A DNA stretch of 42,537 nt, taken from assembly GCA_000719695.1 (NCBI GenBank), contig JOHN01000097.1:1-42537 (forward strand), given 5' to 3'. Made by a program: the position numbers and the translations under genes. Each line of letters opens with the position of its first letter. Positions within the stretch are counted from its first letter, which is position 1. The stretch is from Streptomyces sp. NRRL F-6131 (GTDB lineage Bacteria > Actinomycetota > Actinomycetes > Streptomycetales > Streptomycetaceae). Below are positions 30,355 through 38,599 of this stretch, piece after piece. The notes beneath the pieces were generated by a model. It did not search any database. It was given only the letters and a program-made list of their open reading frames with translations, and was not told where the DNA came from.

Positions 30355-30863
30355 GCACCACCGTCTTCACCCACCTGGACAGCCCCTTCGGCCGGATGAT
30401 GCTCAGCGGCGTCCTGCCGGAGGACGGCGGGCCGGCCGGGCTCGCCACCGTCACCGCCCCCGGCCAGAAGTACGCGCTCGCCGAGCCCCTCGACGACTGG
30501 CGGTACGACCCGGAGGCCCTCGCGGTCGCGGCCACCCAGCTCACCGAGTACTTCGCGGGCGAGCGCACCGTCTTCGACCTGCCGCTCGCCCCGATCGGCA
30601 CCGAGTTCCGGCGGCGGGTCTGGGCCGCCCTCGACCGCATCCCGTACGGAGTGACGATCACCTACGGCCGGCTCGCCGAACTGGCCGGCGAGTCCCCCCG
30701 CGCCGTCCGCGCGGTCGGCGGCGCGGTCGGCGCCAACCCGCTGCTCATCGTCCGCCCCTGCCACCGCGTCCTCGGCGCCAACGGTGCCCTCACCGGCTTC
30801 GCCGCCGGCGTCGACCGCAAGCGCTGGCTCCTCGACCTGGAGGGCGGCACCTCGCTCTTCTGA
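30351..30863 (+). CDS. ogt: methylated-DNA--protein-cysteine methyltransferase
   Basis: A 170-residue suicide repair protein that removes alkyl groups from O6 of guanine. The acceptor is Cys137 in IVRPCHRVLG, with the DNA-binding helix-turn-helix RIPYGVTITYGRLAELAG and the GFAAGVDRKRWLLDLEG tail. The N-terminal domain is short, as in Ogt/Agt proteins. The start codon overlaps the stop of the Ada-AlkA gene, giving a coupled alkylation-repair operon: base excision, phosphotriester sensing and direct reversal together. Confidence 0.95.
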   Translation: MSTTVFTHLDSPFGRMMLSGVLPEDGGPAGLATVTAPGQKYALAEPLDDWRYDPEALAVAATQLTEYFAGERTVFDLPLAPIGTEFRRRVWAALDRIPYGVTITYGRLAELAGESPRAVRAVGGAVGANPLLIVRPCHRVLGANGALTGFAAGVDRKRWLLDLEGGTSLF

Positions 30864-30881
30864 ACCCGTCGTGACGGGGTG

Positions 30882-30918
30882 ACGACCACGGGGAGCCGGG
30901 CCAGCACCCCGTGGTCGT
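30882..30918. terminator. bidirectional hairpin between ogt and the GNAT gene
   Basis: Twelve-bp perfect stem (ACGACCACGGGG with CCCCGTGGTCGT), loop 13 nt, between two convergent genes. Confidence 0.75.
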
Positions 30919-30935
30919 GGGCGGTCCGGCCCCGT

Positions 30936-31457
30936 TCAGGCGGCCGGCAGCGCCCGCAGGTCCACCCGCCAGTCGTTGCTGCGCATCGGGCGGCCGGGCG
31001 GGAACTCGAAGTCGGTCTCGCCGAGGAGGGTGAAGCCGGCCTTGCGGCAGACCGCGTTGGAGGCGGGGTGGTCGACCGCGGGGAAGGCGTGCAGATGGCG
31101 GTGGCGGGCGGTGCGGACGGCGGCCTCGACGGCGGCCCGTGCCGCGACCGCGGCGATGCCCCGGCCCTGGAAGGGCGGCAGGACGTTCCACCCCATCTCG
31201 TAGACGGTCTCGCCCTGCCGGCTCCGCTCGGCGTAGCCGACGCTGCCGACGTCCACCCCCTCGGCGGCCAGCACCACGCGGTACATGCAGCCGACGCCGG
31301 AGGGGACGAAGTCCAGGTAGCGGCGGTGGCGGACGAGCATCCGCTCCTCGCTCTCCGGGCCGCCGACGTGCCGGCGCATCTGCGGGGTGTTGATCAGCCG
31401 GAGCAGGGCGAGGTCGGCGTCGGTCCAGGGTTCGAGGCGCAGTGCCGAGGTGTCCAT
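30936..31457 (-). CDS. GNAT family N-acetyltransferase
   Basis: A 173-residue acetyltransferase of the RimJ/RimL-like type (Acetyltransf_3). LRLEPWTDADLALLRLIN opens the fold, VGSVGYAERS and YEMGWNVLPPFQGRGIAAVAARAAV form the acetyl-CoA loop (QGRGIA), and HPASNAVCRKAGFTLLG is the usual last motif. The substrate could be a protein N-terminus, an amino acid or a drug and is not evident. It lies 50 bp downstream of the MarR gene on the same strand and may be its operon partner. Confidence 0.85.
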   Translation of the reverse strand: MDTSALRLEPWTDADLALLRLINTPQMRRHVGGPESEERMLVRHRRYLDFVPSGVGCMYRVVLAAEGVDVGSVGYAERSRQGETVYEMGWNVLPPFQGRGIAAVAARAAVEAAVRTARHRHLHAFPAVDHPASNAVCRKAGFTLLGETDFEFPPGRPMRSNDWRVDLRALPAA

Positions 31458-31507
31458 CCCCGGACGCTAGTGTCCCGACCCGCCCCGGCGGTACCCGTTT
31501 TCGCGGC

Positions 31508-32023
31508 TCAGACCGGGGGTTCGGCGAGCGCGCGGGCGAGGTTCTCCAGGGCGGGCAGCGCGTGCATCACGGCGTCGCGGTCGGCGGTGGAGAGGGTGTC
31601 GAGCGCGCCGGCGATCCGGCGTTCGTGGGCGCGCTGCCAGTCGTCGAGCTGGCGGCGGCCGGCCGGGGTGAGCGCGATCCGGGCGGTGCGGCGGTCCCCG
31701 GGGTCGGCCTGGCGGTCGACGAATCCGGCGTCCAGCAGCTTGCCGACCAGGCCGCTGACGGTGTTCGGGGCGAGGCGCTGCCGGGCGGCCAGTTCGCCGA
31801 CCCGCAGCGGGGCGGCGGCGAGCGTCTGGAGGAGTTCGACCTGCGCCATCGGCAGGGACTCCCACGGGTAGTCGGTCCGGATGCTGCTGCGCAGCGCGCG
31901 GCGGAGCCGGGTGACCGCGTCGGTGAGCCGCCGGGCGCGTTCGATCGTCGTCGGTTCCGTGGCCCCGGGCGCGACGCCCTGCGGGTCGGCGGAGGGCTCG
32001 GGAACGGGCGGTGACGACGGCAT
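31508..32023 (-). CDS. MarR family transcriptional regulator
   Basis: A 171-residue winged-helix regulator. The DNA-binding part reads MAQVELLQTLAAAPLRVGELAARQRLAPNTVSGLVGKLLDAGF, then the wing VDRQADPGDRRTARIALTPAGR, the clearest MarR signature. Residues 1-30 are Pro/Glu-rich and not conserved. It diverges from an MFS exporter gene; MarR proteins in this arrangement usually repress both genes until a ligand binds. An AT-rich, partly palindromic stretch lies between them. Confidence 0.88.
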   Translation of the reverse strand: MPSSPPVPEPSADPQGVAPGATEPTTIERARRLTDAVTRLRRALRSSIRTDYPWESLPMAQVELLQTLAAAPLRVGELAARQRLAPNTVSGLVGKLLDAGFVDRQADPGDRRTARIALTPAGRRQLDDWQRAHERRIAGALDTLSTADRDAVMHALPALENLARALAEPPV

Positions 32024-32115
32024 GGCCGACAGCGTAGCGCCTGGTTCCGGCGCCTTCCGACGGCCGCGGACCGGTCGGGGACGACCGGTCCAAGTCGCCG
32101 GCGGTCCGGTCGCAG

Positions 32116-32158
32116 GCAGATCAGCTCGTAGAGAGAACATATCTGCATCCGATATATT
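32116..32158. promoter_or_regulatory. AT-rich operator/promoter between marR-like and MFS genes
   Basis: Arms GCAGAT (32116-32121) and ATCTGC (32141-32146), and ATATC-N7-GATAT (32139-32155). TATATT (32153-32158) is followed by exactly 7 nt and the MFS ATG, suggesting a leaderless transcript; TATGTT on the minus strand could serve the regulator. It is the most AT-rich spot nearby. Confidence 0.45.
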
Positions 32159-32165
32159 TCTTCGT

Positions 32166-33854
32166 ATGAACGCCGCGTCGCTCCTCACCGCCAGGCTGCT
32201 CACCGAGCACCCCCGGCCGCGCGGCGTGGCCGACTGGCGGTACGCCCACTGGCTCGCCGTCGGCACCGTCTGCCTCGGCGCGTTCCTCGGCCAGTTGACG
32301 GCCGGCGTCACGGCGCTCGTCTACCCGGCGCTCCAGCGCCACTTCGACACCGGGTTCGCGGCCGTCGAGTGGGTCGCCCTCGCGTATCTGCTGGTGCTGG
32401 TCGCGCTGCTGGCGCCGATCGGCCGGCTGTCCGACCTGGTCGGCCGCAAGACCGTGTACCTCGGCGGCTTCGCCGTCTTCGGCCTCGCCTCGCTGGGCGC
32501 CGGGTTCGCCGGCGGCCTCGGCACCCTGGTCGCCTGCCGGGCCGTCCAGGCCGTCGGCGGCGCGATGATGCAGGCCAACAGCGTCGCCCTGGTCGCCCGC
32601 GGCGTCCCCGGGCACGCGATGCGCCGGGCGCTCGGGGTGCAGGCCGCCGCCCAGGGCCTCGGGCTGGCGCTCGGGCCCAGCCTCGGCGGACTGCTGGTGG
32701 CGCACGCCTCCTGGCGCTGGGTGTTCTGGATCAATGTGCCGGTCGCCGTGGTGGGCCTGGTGGCCGGCCGCTTCCTGCTGCCCCGGACCCACCCCGAAGG
32801 CCCGGGGGTGGACCCGCGGGCGGACCCGGACCCGCGAACGCAGAGCCGGACGCCGCTGTCGACGCGGCCGCCGGCCCGGGCCGCGCGGCCGGACCCGGAC
32901 GGCGGGCGCTTCGACCTGGCCGGTCTGCTGCTGCTCGCGGGCTCCACCACCGCGCTGCTGCTCGCGCTGTCCGCGGCCTCCGGCCTGCCGTTGCCCGGTT
33001 GGGCGGTCGGCGGGCTGCTGGTCGCCACCGTCCTGTGCGCGCTCGGCCTGGTCCGCCAGGAACGCCGCGCCACCCGGCCGATCCTCGCCCCCGGTCTGGT
33101 CAACACCCCCGGCGTCCGCCCCGGCCTCGCCGTCTCGCTGATCGGCTACCTGCTGCTGTTCTGTCCGCTGGTGCTCGGCCCGGTGCTGCTCGCCGAGGCG
33201 GGCCTGTCGACCACCCGCTCCGGCCTGGTGATCACCGTGCTCCCGGCCGCGTTCGCGGTGGCCGCGACGGCCGGCGGCGCGCTGCTGCCGCGCGGTTGGT
33301 CGGACCTCGCCCGCTGCCGGATCGGCGCGGCCCTCGCCGGGGCCGGCATGCTCGGCTGCGCGCTGCTGCCCGTGCCGGGCCCGCCCGGCCCGCTGCTCGC
33401 CGGCCCGCTGCTGGTGGCCGGCGGCGGACTCGGCCTGCTGCTGCCGGCCAACAACGCGCTGGTGATGCGGGCGATCCCGGCGGAGTGCTCCGCGGTGGGC
33501 GGCGGCATGGTCAACATGGCCCGCAGCCTCGGTACGGCGCTCGGCACCGCGCTGCCGGTGCTCGGCGTCCACCTGGCCGGTCCGGTGCCGGGCGGGCGGG
33601 CGGTACTGCTGGCGCTGGCCGCCGTCGCGGGCCTCGCCGTGCTGCTCGCCCGGCCGTGGTGTGTGCCGTGCTGTGTCGTGCACTGTGCGGTACCGAGGTA
33701 CCGAGGTGCCGCGGTGCCTCAGGAGGCGGGCACGCCCGGTACCGCGCCGCGGTCCTTGAGCATGTCGGTGATCAGGTCGATCTCCGAGGTCTGGCCGACC
33801 ACCATCGACTGCGCGAGCCGCTTCTCCGGCGCGTTGCGCGCCATGTCGACGTAG
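32166..33854 (+). CDS. MFS exporter, DHA2 (EmrB/QacA) type
   Basis: A 562-residue transporter with about 14 membrane helices. Motif A is PIGRLSDLVGRKTVYLGGF, motif C is ALGVQAAAQGLGLALGPSLGGLL, and ASWRWVFWINVPVAVVGLVAGRFLLP is the typical end of the first half. A 45-residue hydrophilic, Pro/Arg-rich loop lies between the halves. The last helix ends near residue 495 (LALAAVAGLAVLLARPW). After it, about 65 Cys- and Arg-rich residues with no membrane or family features read on into the opposite strand of the DUF305 gene for 136 bp, so the native stop was probably lost. Likely drug or metabolite efflux under the MarR regulator. Confidence 0.88.
   Translation: MNAASLLTARLLTEHPRPRGVADWRYAHWLAVGTVCLGAFLGQLTAGVTALVYPALQRHFDTGFAAVEWVALAYLLVLVALLAPIGRLSDLVGRKTVYLGGFAVFGLASLGAGFAGGLGTLVACRAVQAVGGAMMQANSVALVARGVPGHAMRRALGVQAAAQGLGLALGPSLGGLLVAHASWRWVFWINVPVAVVGLVAGRFLLPRTHPEGPGVDPRADPDPRTQSRTPLSTRPPARAARPDPDGGRFDLAGLLLLAGSTTALLLALSAASGLPLPGWAVGGLLVATVLCALGLVRQERRATRPILAPGLVNTPGVRPGLAVSLIGYLLLFCPLVLGPVLLAEAGLSTTRSGLVITVLPAAFAVAATAGGALLPRGWSDLARCRIGAALAGAGMLGCALLPVPGPPGPLLAGPLLVAGGGLGLLLPANNALVMRAIPAECSAVGGGMVNMARSLGTALGTALPVLGVHLAGPVPGGRAVLLALAAVAGLAVLLARPWCVPCCVVHCAVPRYRGAAVPQEAGTPGTAPRSLSMSVIRSISEVWPTTIDCASRFSGALRAMST
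33689..33718. repeat. 8-bp tandem repeats at the end of the MFS gene
   Basis: GGTACCGA, GGTACCGA, GGTGCCGC and a partial GGTGCC follow each other, preceded by GTG/TGC-rich slippage-like sequence from 33659. They may be where the MFS stop codon was lost. Confidence 0.6.
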
Positions 33855-34453
33855 CCCCGGGCCATCTCCACCCCGCCCTTGTGGTGCTCCAGCATCAGCT
33901 GCAGGTAGAACACCTCGGCCTCCCGCCCGCTCAGCGAACGGAGCTTGGCGAGCTGCGTGGTGGTGGCCATGCCGGGCATCAGCGAACCGTCGTGCGCCTG
34001 GTAGTCGGCGCCGTGCCCGTGACCGCCCATCGCCATCCAGGCCATCGGCTTGGCCGTGGAGTGCTGGGTGAGGCCCCACTGGTCCAGCCAGCCCATCATC
34101 ATCCCGCGTTGGTTGGCCTGGGTGTTGATGATGTCGAAGGCCAGCGTGCGGGTGGGCTCGTCGGAGGTCCGGTCGCGGACGATGAACGACAGGTCCACCG
34201 CCTGCTGGTGGTGGGTCGCCATGTCACGGGCGAAGCCGGCCTCCGGGGAGTCGTCCGCCGGTGCGGCGACCGAGGAGGTGCCGGAGGCCGCCGTGCCGCC
34301 GGCCACCAGGGCCGGCACGCCGAGCGCGAGCGCGAGCGCGGCGGCCAGCGCGGCCGGCCACCAGATCCGTCGGCGCGAGGGCGTCGGTGCGGCGTCCTCC
34401 GCGTCCTCGAACGCGTGGTCGTCGCCCTCGGCGGCGGTCGCCCCGGGGGTCAC
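33719..34453 (-). CDS. DUF305 membrane-anchored protein
   Basis: A 244-residue protein with a short acidic N-terminus, one membrane helix (about 31-52) and a DUF305 domain outside the cell. The domain has two ferritin-like halves, each with a His pair: FARDMATHHQQAVDLSFIV and LQLMLEHHKGGVEMARGYV. A Met/His/Gly-rich stretch (WMAMGGHGHGADYQAHDGSLMPGM) lies between them and could hold copper or another metal. Function is not settled; DUF305 proteins are often near copper-handling genes. The GTG start overlaps the stop of the DUF3105 gene (GTGA), so the two are coupled. Confidence 0.87.
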   Translation of the reverse strand: MTPGATAAEGDDHAFEDAEDAAPTPSRRRIWWPAALAAALALALGVPALVAGGTAASGTSSVAAPADDSPEAGFARDMATHHQQAVDLSFIVRDRTSDEPTRTLAFDIINTQANQRGMMMGWLDQWGLTQHSTAKPMAWMAMGGHGHGADYQAHDGSLMPGMATTTQLAKLRSLSGREAEVFYLQLMLEHHKGGVEMARGYVDMARNAPEKRLAQSMVVGQTSEIDLITDMLKDRGAVPGVPAS

Positions 34454-35130
34454 ATCGCCCCCATCGAGCAGGAGGCGCCCGGCTCCTGGGTCTGCTTGCC
34501 CTGGACGTACTTGGTGAAGAACTGGTTCACCCGGGGGTCGCCGGCGCTCTCCACGACGAGCTGGGTCGACCAGGCGTTCAGGGTGATGGTGCCCTTCTCG
34601 TCCGGGTACGGGCTCATCAACGAGTACGGGGTGGCCTTCACCTTGTCCGAGAGCGCCTTGATGTCCTCGGGGGTGGCCTTGCCGTTGTACGTCACCCAGA
34701 CCGCGCCGTGCTCCAGGGAGTGGACGGCGCGCTCGTTCTCGACCGGCTGGTCGTAGACGGTGCCCATGCAGTCCAGCCAGACGGCGTTGTGGTCACCGCC
34801 GACCGGCGGGGTCTGCGCGTAGGTGACCTTCTCCTTGACGTGGTTGCGGGTCAGGTCGCCGAAGGTCTGGACGCCGTCGATCGGGGCGGCGGCAGCGGCC
34901 TCCTTGGCCTTCTTGTCCTTGTTGGCGTCGACCACGATCCAGGTGCCGGTGGCTATCGCGGCGATCACCAGGACGCCCGCGACCGAGCCCGCGAGGATCT
35001 TGTTGCGGCGGTCGCGGCGCTGCTCGGCGGCGCGCAGCTCGGCGATCCGGGCGCGGCGGTCGTTGCTCGCCTGCTTGGCGTTCGGCTTGTTGCTCTGCGC
35101 CTTGTTGGACTGCTTGGAGGCGGAACCCAT
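34450..35130 (-). CDS. DUF3105 membrane-anchored protein
   Basis: A 226-residue protein: a basic, Lys/Gln-rich cytoplasmic start, a membrane helix at 45-66, and an extracytoplasmic DUF3105 domain. The domain signature is TPPVGGDHNAVWLDC followed by NERAVHSLEHGAVWVTYNG, with conserved His, Asp and Cys that look like a metal or redox site; the chain ends CSMGAM. No function is established. It is coupled to the DUF305 gene, a pairing I have seen described for actinobacteria, suggesting a common extracytoplasmic (perhaps metal-related) task. AAGGAC precedes the ATG. Confidence 0.87.
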   Translation of the reverse strand: MGSASKQSNKAQSNKPNAKQASNDRRARIAELRAAEQRRDRRNKILAGSVAGVLVIAAIATGTWIVVDANKDKKAKEAAAAAPIDGVQTFGDLTRNHVKEKVTYAQTPPVGGDHNAVWLDCMGTVYDQPVENERAVHSLEHGAVWVTYNGKATPEDIKALSDKVKATPYSLMSPYPDEKGTITLNAWSTQLVVESAGDPRVNQFFTKYVQGKQTQEPGASCSMGAM

Positions 35131-35263
35131 GAGGTGTCCTTGTCCCCGCCGCGCATCGGGTGCGGCGGTCTGAAGAGGGGCTGGGAGGGGGCGGATCCGT
35201 CGGTCCGGCCCGCCCGGCGCGAGGAGCGGCGGGGGAGGGCCCGGGGCCGGCGGCGGGTTCCGC

Positions 35264-35824
35264 TCAGGACCGGTGTACTTGGAGTGCGTGCAGGTCGGGC
35301 GCGGGGTGCGGCCCGATCAGCAGTCCGGCGGGCACCACCCGGGGCTGTGCCTCGAGGGTGTCCGGCCGGGGTGCCGCGGCGGGTTGCGGGTGCGGCGGCG
35401 GGTTGGGGAGCTGGGCGTCCTGGGCGCAGTACGGGTGGCCGGAACAGCCGTTGTTGCGGTGCGGCGGGTCGCCGTCGACGGAGCACCACGTCCAGTGCCG
35501 GTGGCTCTCCGCGCGGATCCGGTCGCCGAGGGTCTGCGGCGCGGTGGCCGGACCGGTGGCGGCGGTGCCGAGGAGGTGCGCGGGGGCGTCGGCCGCGGGT
35601 CCGGCCGTGAACGCGGTGACGAGTCCGGTCGGCGGGCCCACCGGGGGGTCGGCCGGGACGGCGGCCGGGAGCCCCGGTCGCTCGGCCGTGGCCGCCTTGG
35701 CGTGCGCCGCGCACGGGAGCGACGTCAGCAGTCCGACCAGCAGCAGGATCCACAGCGCGCCCACCGGGCGGACCGCGAGAACGGCCCTCCCCGGTCGGGG
35801 TGTGCTGGGGGCCGACGCGGTCAT
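35264..35824 (-). CDS. orphan secreted or anchored protein
   Basis: A 186-residue protein with a hydrophobic segment at about 23-42 (LWILLLVGLLTSLPCAAHA) ending in a possible AHA signal cleavage site. The mature part is Pro/Ala-rich, with a compact Trp/Cys segment in the middle (HRHWTWCSVDGDPPHRNNGC...HPYCAQD) that could form disulphides. I know no family. It lies 133 bp upstream of the DUF3105 gene on the same strand, so the three may be co-transcribed. Confidence 0.6.
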   Translation of the reverse strand: MTASAPSTPRPGRAVLAVRPVGALWILLLVGLLTSLPCAAHAKAATAERPGLPAAVPADPPVGPPTGLVTAFTAGPAADAPAHLLGTAATGPATAPQTLGDRIRAESHRHWTWCSVDGDPPHRNNGCSGHPYCAQDAQLPNPPPHPQPAAAPRPDTLEAQPRVVPAGLLIGPHPAPDLHALQVHRS

Positions 35825-36122
35825 GCGGACATTTAATCAGCCGAACGAGTGAAGCGAGCCCCCTCCTCGGTCCTCATTTTCGCGGGCGGAGCCGCCGGAA
35901 TACCCCGGAAACGCCCTGGTCCGGGCGGTTCGGTCGACTGCGGGAGGAACGGAAGCGAAACGGGCGCCAAACCCGGTGATCGTTATCGGCCGATGTGTGC
36001 GTGGTTGTCGCCGAAACCCGGACAGCGTCGTTGCACTTGGGGACAATGACGTCGAGCCCGGCCCGCCCGGGGGCGGCGCCAGAAGCAGCGAGCAACGCGC
36101 AGCAGCGACCAGGAGCCGCCAG

Positions 36123-37880
36123 ATGACCAAACAGGGTGCACCCGCGCAGCAGCCCCGGCCGGACGACGGCTGGTGGGACACGGTCTACGCGGGCCCGGCC
36201 GGCACCCTCCCCGACACCCCGGACGCGAGGCCGGGGGAGGGCAGCGTCGACGACTGGTTCGAGACCGCGGCGGGACTCATCGGGCAGCAGCGGAGCGCAT
36301 CCGGGGACGCCGGGGACTCCGGGGAGCCGGCGACGGAGGTCGGGGGGACGGGCGGGACGGCCGAGGTGCCCGGGACGGCCGAGGCGGTCGACGAGGGAGT
36401 GCTGGAGCGGGACAGCATCGACGACTGGTTCGACACCGCCGTCGGCGTGATCACTCCCCGGACCCCGGCCGAGCCGACCGCGCGGACCGAGCCCGCCACC
36501 CCGGCCGTCGACGTTCCGGTGGACGCCGACCCCGCGGACGAGGCTCCTGCCGCCGACGACACCCGCCGCTTCCCCGCCCCCGCCTGGGCGGCGGCCGGGC
36601 CCGCGGCTCTGGTCGAGCTGCCGGAGGCGACGGACCCCGGCCCCCGGGTGCCCGAGCCCCGCCCCAAGCCCGCGTCCGGGACCGCCTCGGCCCCGGTCCA
36701 GGCCGCGGCCCCGGAGCCGCAGCCGGAGCCGGAGCCTGCGCCCGAACCGGAGCCGGCCGCCACGGAAGCCGCCGTCCCCGCCGCCGAACCCGTCCCCGCC
36801 CCCGAACCCGAAGCCGTCCCCGCCCCCGAACCCGAACCGGTCGCCGTGGAGCCGCCCGCGCCGCGTCCGAACCCCCGCCCCGGGCGGGCCGGGGTCGCGC
36901 CCGCCGTGCCGCACGTCGGCGAACGCCCGCCCACCTACGGTCCCGAGCCGACCGCCCTCCCCGAGGCCGACCCGGGTGCGCTGGGCGGCATCGTCGCCGA
37001 CACCGTGCTGGAGGGCGCCCAGTACGCCGCCACCACCCTGCGGGCGGTCTCCGTCCGCGGCGACTCCGCCCGCTACCGGGGCGAGCCCCGACGGGACTCG
37101 CTGCTGGTCACCCGCTTCGGTACGGGCACGGACGGGCTGCTGCTCGCGGTGCTCGGGGGCTTCGACCACGCCGGCCCGGCCGCCGAGGAGGTCTCCACCG
37201 CGACCGCCGAGGCCTGCCGCCAGCTGGCCGGTGCGGTCGGCCGCAGCCGCGAGGGCCTCGCCGCCGATCTGCGCGACGGCGCCCGCGACCGGCTCCGCTA
37301 CGGTCTCCAGCGGCTCGCGCTGAGCGCCGTCGCCCCGCTCCGCGCCCTGGACCGGGCCGGCGCGACGGTCGGCCCGACGACCGCCGGAACGACCGCCGGA
37401 ACGATCGACGGAACGCCCGCCGAGCGGTCCGGCGAGGGCGAGGCCGACGGCGAGAGCGGTCCGTCGTCCGCCTCGCTGCACTGCCTGCTGGCCCCGCTCG
37501 ACCCGGCGGCCGGCTACCGGGCGGCGTTCGGGGTCGGCCCGGGCGGGCTCTACCTGCTGCGCTCCGGCCACTGGATCGACGCGTACGCGGCCCGGCTGCT
37601 GCACCACCCGGACGGTCAGCCGCCGGTGCCCGAGGCCCCGGCGCCGGGCCTGCGCCCGTTCCGCTTCCGGATGGTCCCGGCGACCCCGGGCGACATCCTG
37701 CTGCTCTGCACCCCGGGTCTGGCCCGTCCGATCGCCGACGAGCCCGCCGTCGCGCACTTCCTGGCCTCGCACTGGGCGCACCCGCACCCCCCGGGCACCG
37801 TCGACTTCCTGCGCCAGGTCCAGGTCCGCGCGAAGGGCTACACCGACGACCGCACCGCCGCCGCGATCTGGACCGGGTGA
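36123..37880 (+). CDS. PP2C-like protein with long disordered N-terminus
   Basis: A 585-residue protein. Residues 1-300 are low in complexity: three short related motifs (DDGWWDTVYAG at 14-24, SVDDWFETAAGLIG at 41-54, SIDDWFDTAVGVIT at 98-111) and a Pro-Glu repeat (PEPQPEPEPAPEPEP). About 310-585 resembles a PP2C serine/threonine phosphatase: RRDSLLVTRFG, LLLAVLGGFDHAGPAAEEVSTATAEA, GDILLLCTPGLARP and, at the end, GYTDDRTAAAIW. Where active PP2C enzymes have the metal-binding Asp-Gly (A-D-G), this protein has L-G-G, so it may lack activity. A Thr-Ala-Gly-Thr repeat (about 418-430) is encoded by 12-bp DNA repeats. AGGAG precedes the ATG. Stand-alone gene. Confidence 0.72.
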   Translation: MTKQGAPAQQPRPDDGWWDTVYAGPAGTLPDTPDARPGEGSVDDWFETAAGLIGQQRSASGDAGDSGEPATEVGGTGGTAEVPGTAEAVDEGVLERDSIDDWFDTAVGVITPRTPAEPTARTEPATPAVDVPVDADPADEAPAADDTRRFPAPAWAAAGPAALVELPEATDPGPRVPEPRPKPASGTASAPVQAAAPEPQPEPEPAPEPEPAATEAAVPAAEPVPAPEPEAVPAPEPEPVAVEPPAPRPNPRPGRAGVAPAVPHVGERPPTYGPEPTALPEADPGALGGIVADTVLEGAQYAATTLRAVSVRGDSARYRGEPRRDSLLVTRFGTGTDGLLLAVLGGFDHAGPAAEEVSTATAEACRQLAGAVGRSREGLAADLRDGARDRLRYGLQRLALSAVAPLRALDRAGATVGPTTAGTTAGTIDGTPAERSGEGEADGESGPSSASLHCLLAPLDPAAGYRAAFGVGPGGLYLLRSGHWIDAYAARLLHHPDGQPPVPEAPAPGLRPFRFRMVPATPGDILLLCTPGLARPIADEPAVAHFLASHWAHPHPPGTVDFLRQVQVRAKGYTDDRTAAAIWTG

Positions 37881-37925
37881 CCCGCGGCTCGGCGCGCCCG
37901 CGGGCCCGTCCGCACCCACGTGCGG
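37881..37925. terminator. two hairpins between convergent genes
   Basis: CCCGCGG/CCGCGGG (37881-37904) begins right after the PP2C-like stop; CCGCAC/GTGCGG (37910-37925) follows. Together they may end transcription from both sides. Confidence 0.5.
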
Positions 37926-37929
37926 CGGG

Positions 37930-38538
37930 TCAGGGCGCGGCGGGGCCGAGGAGGGTGGCGCAGGCGGTGGTGGCGAGGTGGTGCGCGCGGAGGCGGTCGG
38001 CGCCGGGCAGTCCCAGGGCGAGCGGGACGGCGAGGCCGTCGAGCAGGGCGCGGATCTGGACGGCGCGTTCGGTGGGGTCCCCGGGCGCGAAGCGGGCGGC
38101 GGCCGTGCCCTCCTCGATCAGCGCGACCAGGTCGGCCTGCCAGGGCGCCTCGATCTCCAGCTGTCCCTGCCGGAGCTCCTCGCTGGCGGGGGAGCGGCCC
38201 CACACCTCGACCCAGAGGATCCAGCGCGGGTCCCCCGGGCCCTCCGGCAGGTACAGGGCGGTGTACTCGGCGAGCCGCTGCCGGGCGTCGCGGCCGCCGT
38301 CGGCGAGCATCTCCCGGCGGCGGGCGCCGAGCTGGTCCTCGCTCCAGCGGAGGGTCTCCAGCAGCAGCTGGTCCTTGCTGCCGAAGTAGTAGAGCAGGTG
38401 TCCGGCGCTCATCCGGAGCTGTTTGCCGAGGCCGGCCATGGTGAGTTTGGCGAGCCCGTGCTCGGCGATCGCGGCGCGCGCGGTGGCGAAGACCTCCTCG
38501 CGCGGGCGGGCCGGTCGGCGCGGGCGGGCGTCGGCCAT
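37930..38538 (-). CDS. TetR family transcriptional regulator
   Basis: A 202-residue regulator. The helix-turn-helix region is KLTMAGLGKQLRMSAGHLLYYFGSKDQLLLETL, closest to the BetI-like branch (AGHLLYYF). The ligand domain includes PRWILWVEVWGRSPASEELRQGQ, typical of regulators of osmolyte or polyamine metabolism, but no such target is proven. GGAGGACC lies upstream of the ATG at 38538. It diverges from a small membrane-protein gene across a gap holding a long palindrome and a GGTACGTACC site. The agmatine deiminase gene beyond could also be a target. Confidence 0.87.
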   Translation of the reverse strand: MADARPRRPARPREEVFATARAAIAEHGLAKLTMAGLGKQLRMSAGHLLYYFGSKDQLLLETLRWSEDQLGARRREMLADGGRDARQRLAEYTALYLPEGPGDPRWILWVEVWGRSPASEELRQGQLEIEAPWQADLVALIEEGTAAARFAPGDPTERAVQIRALLDGLAVPLALGLPGADRLRAHHLATTACATLLGPAAP

Positions 38539-38599
38539 CGGTCCTGGTCCTCCGTGGTTCAAGGGGGCTTCACGATACCGGCCGTGCCCGGCGGGCCAC

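Noticed and set aside
36720..36860. Pro-Glu repeat as a mobile or CRISPR repeat
   Set aside because: It is codon repetition for a PEPE spacer within a coding frame.
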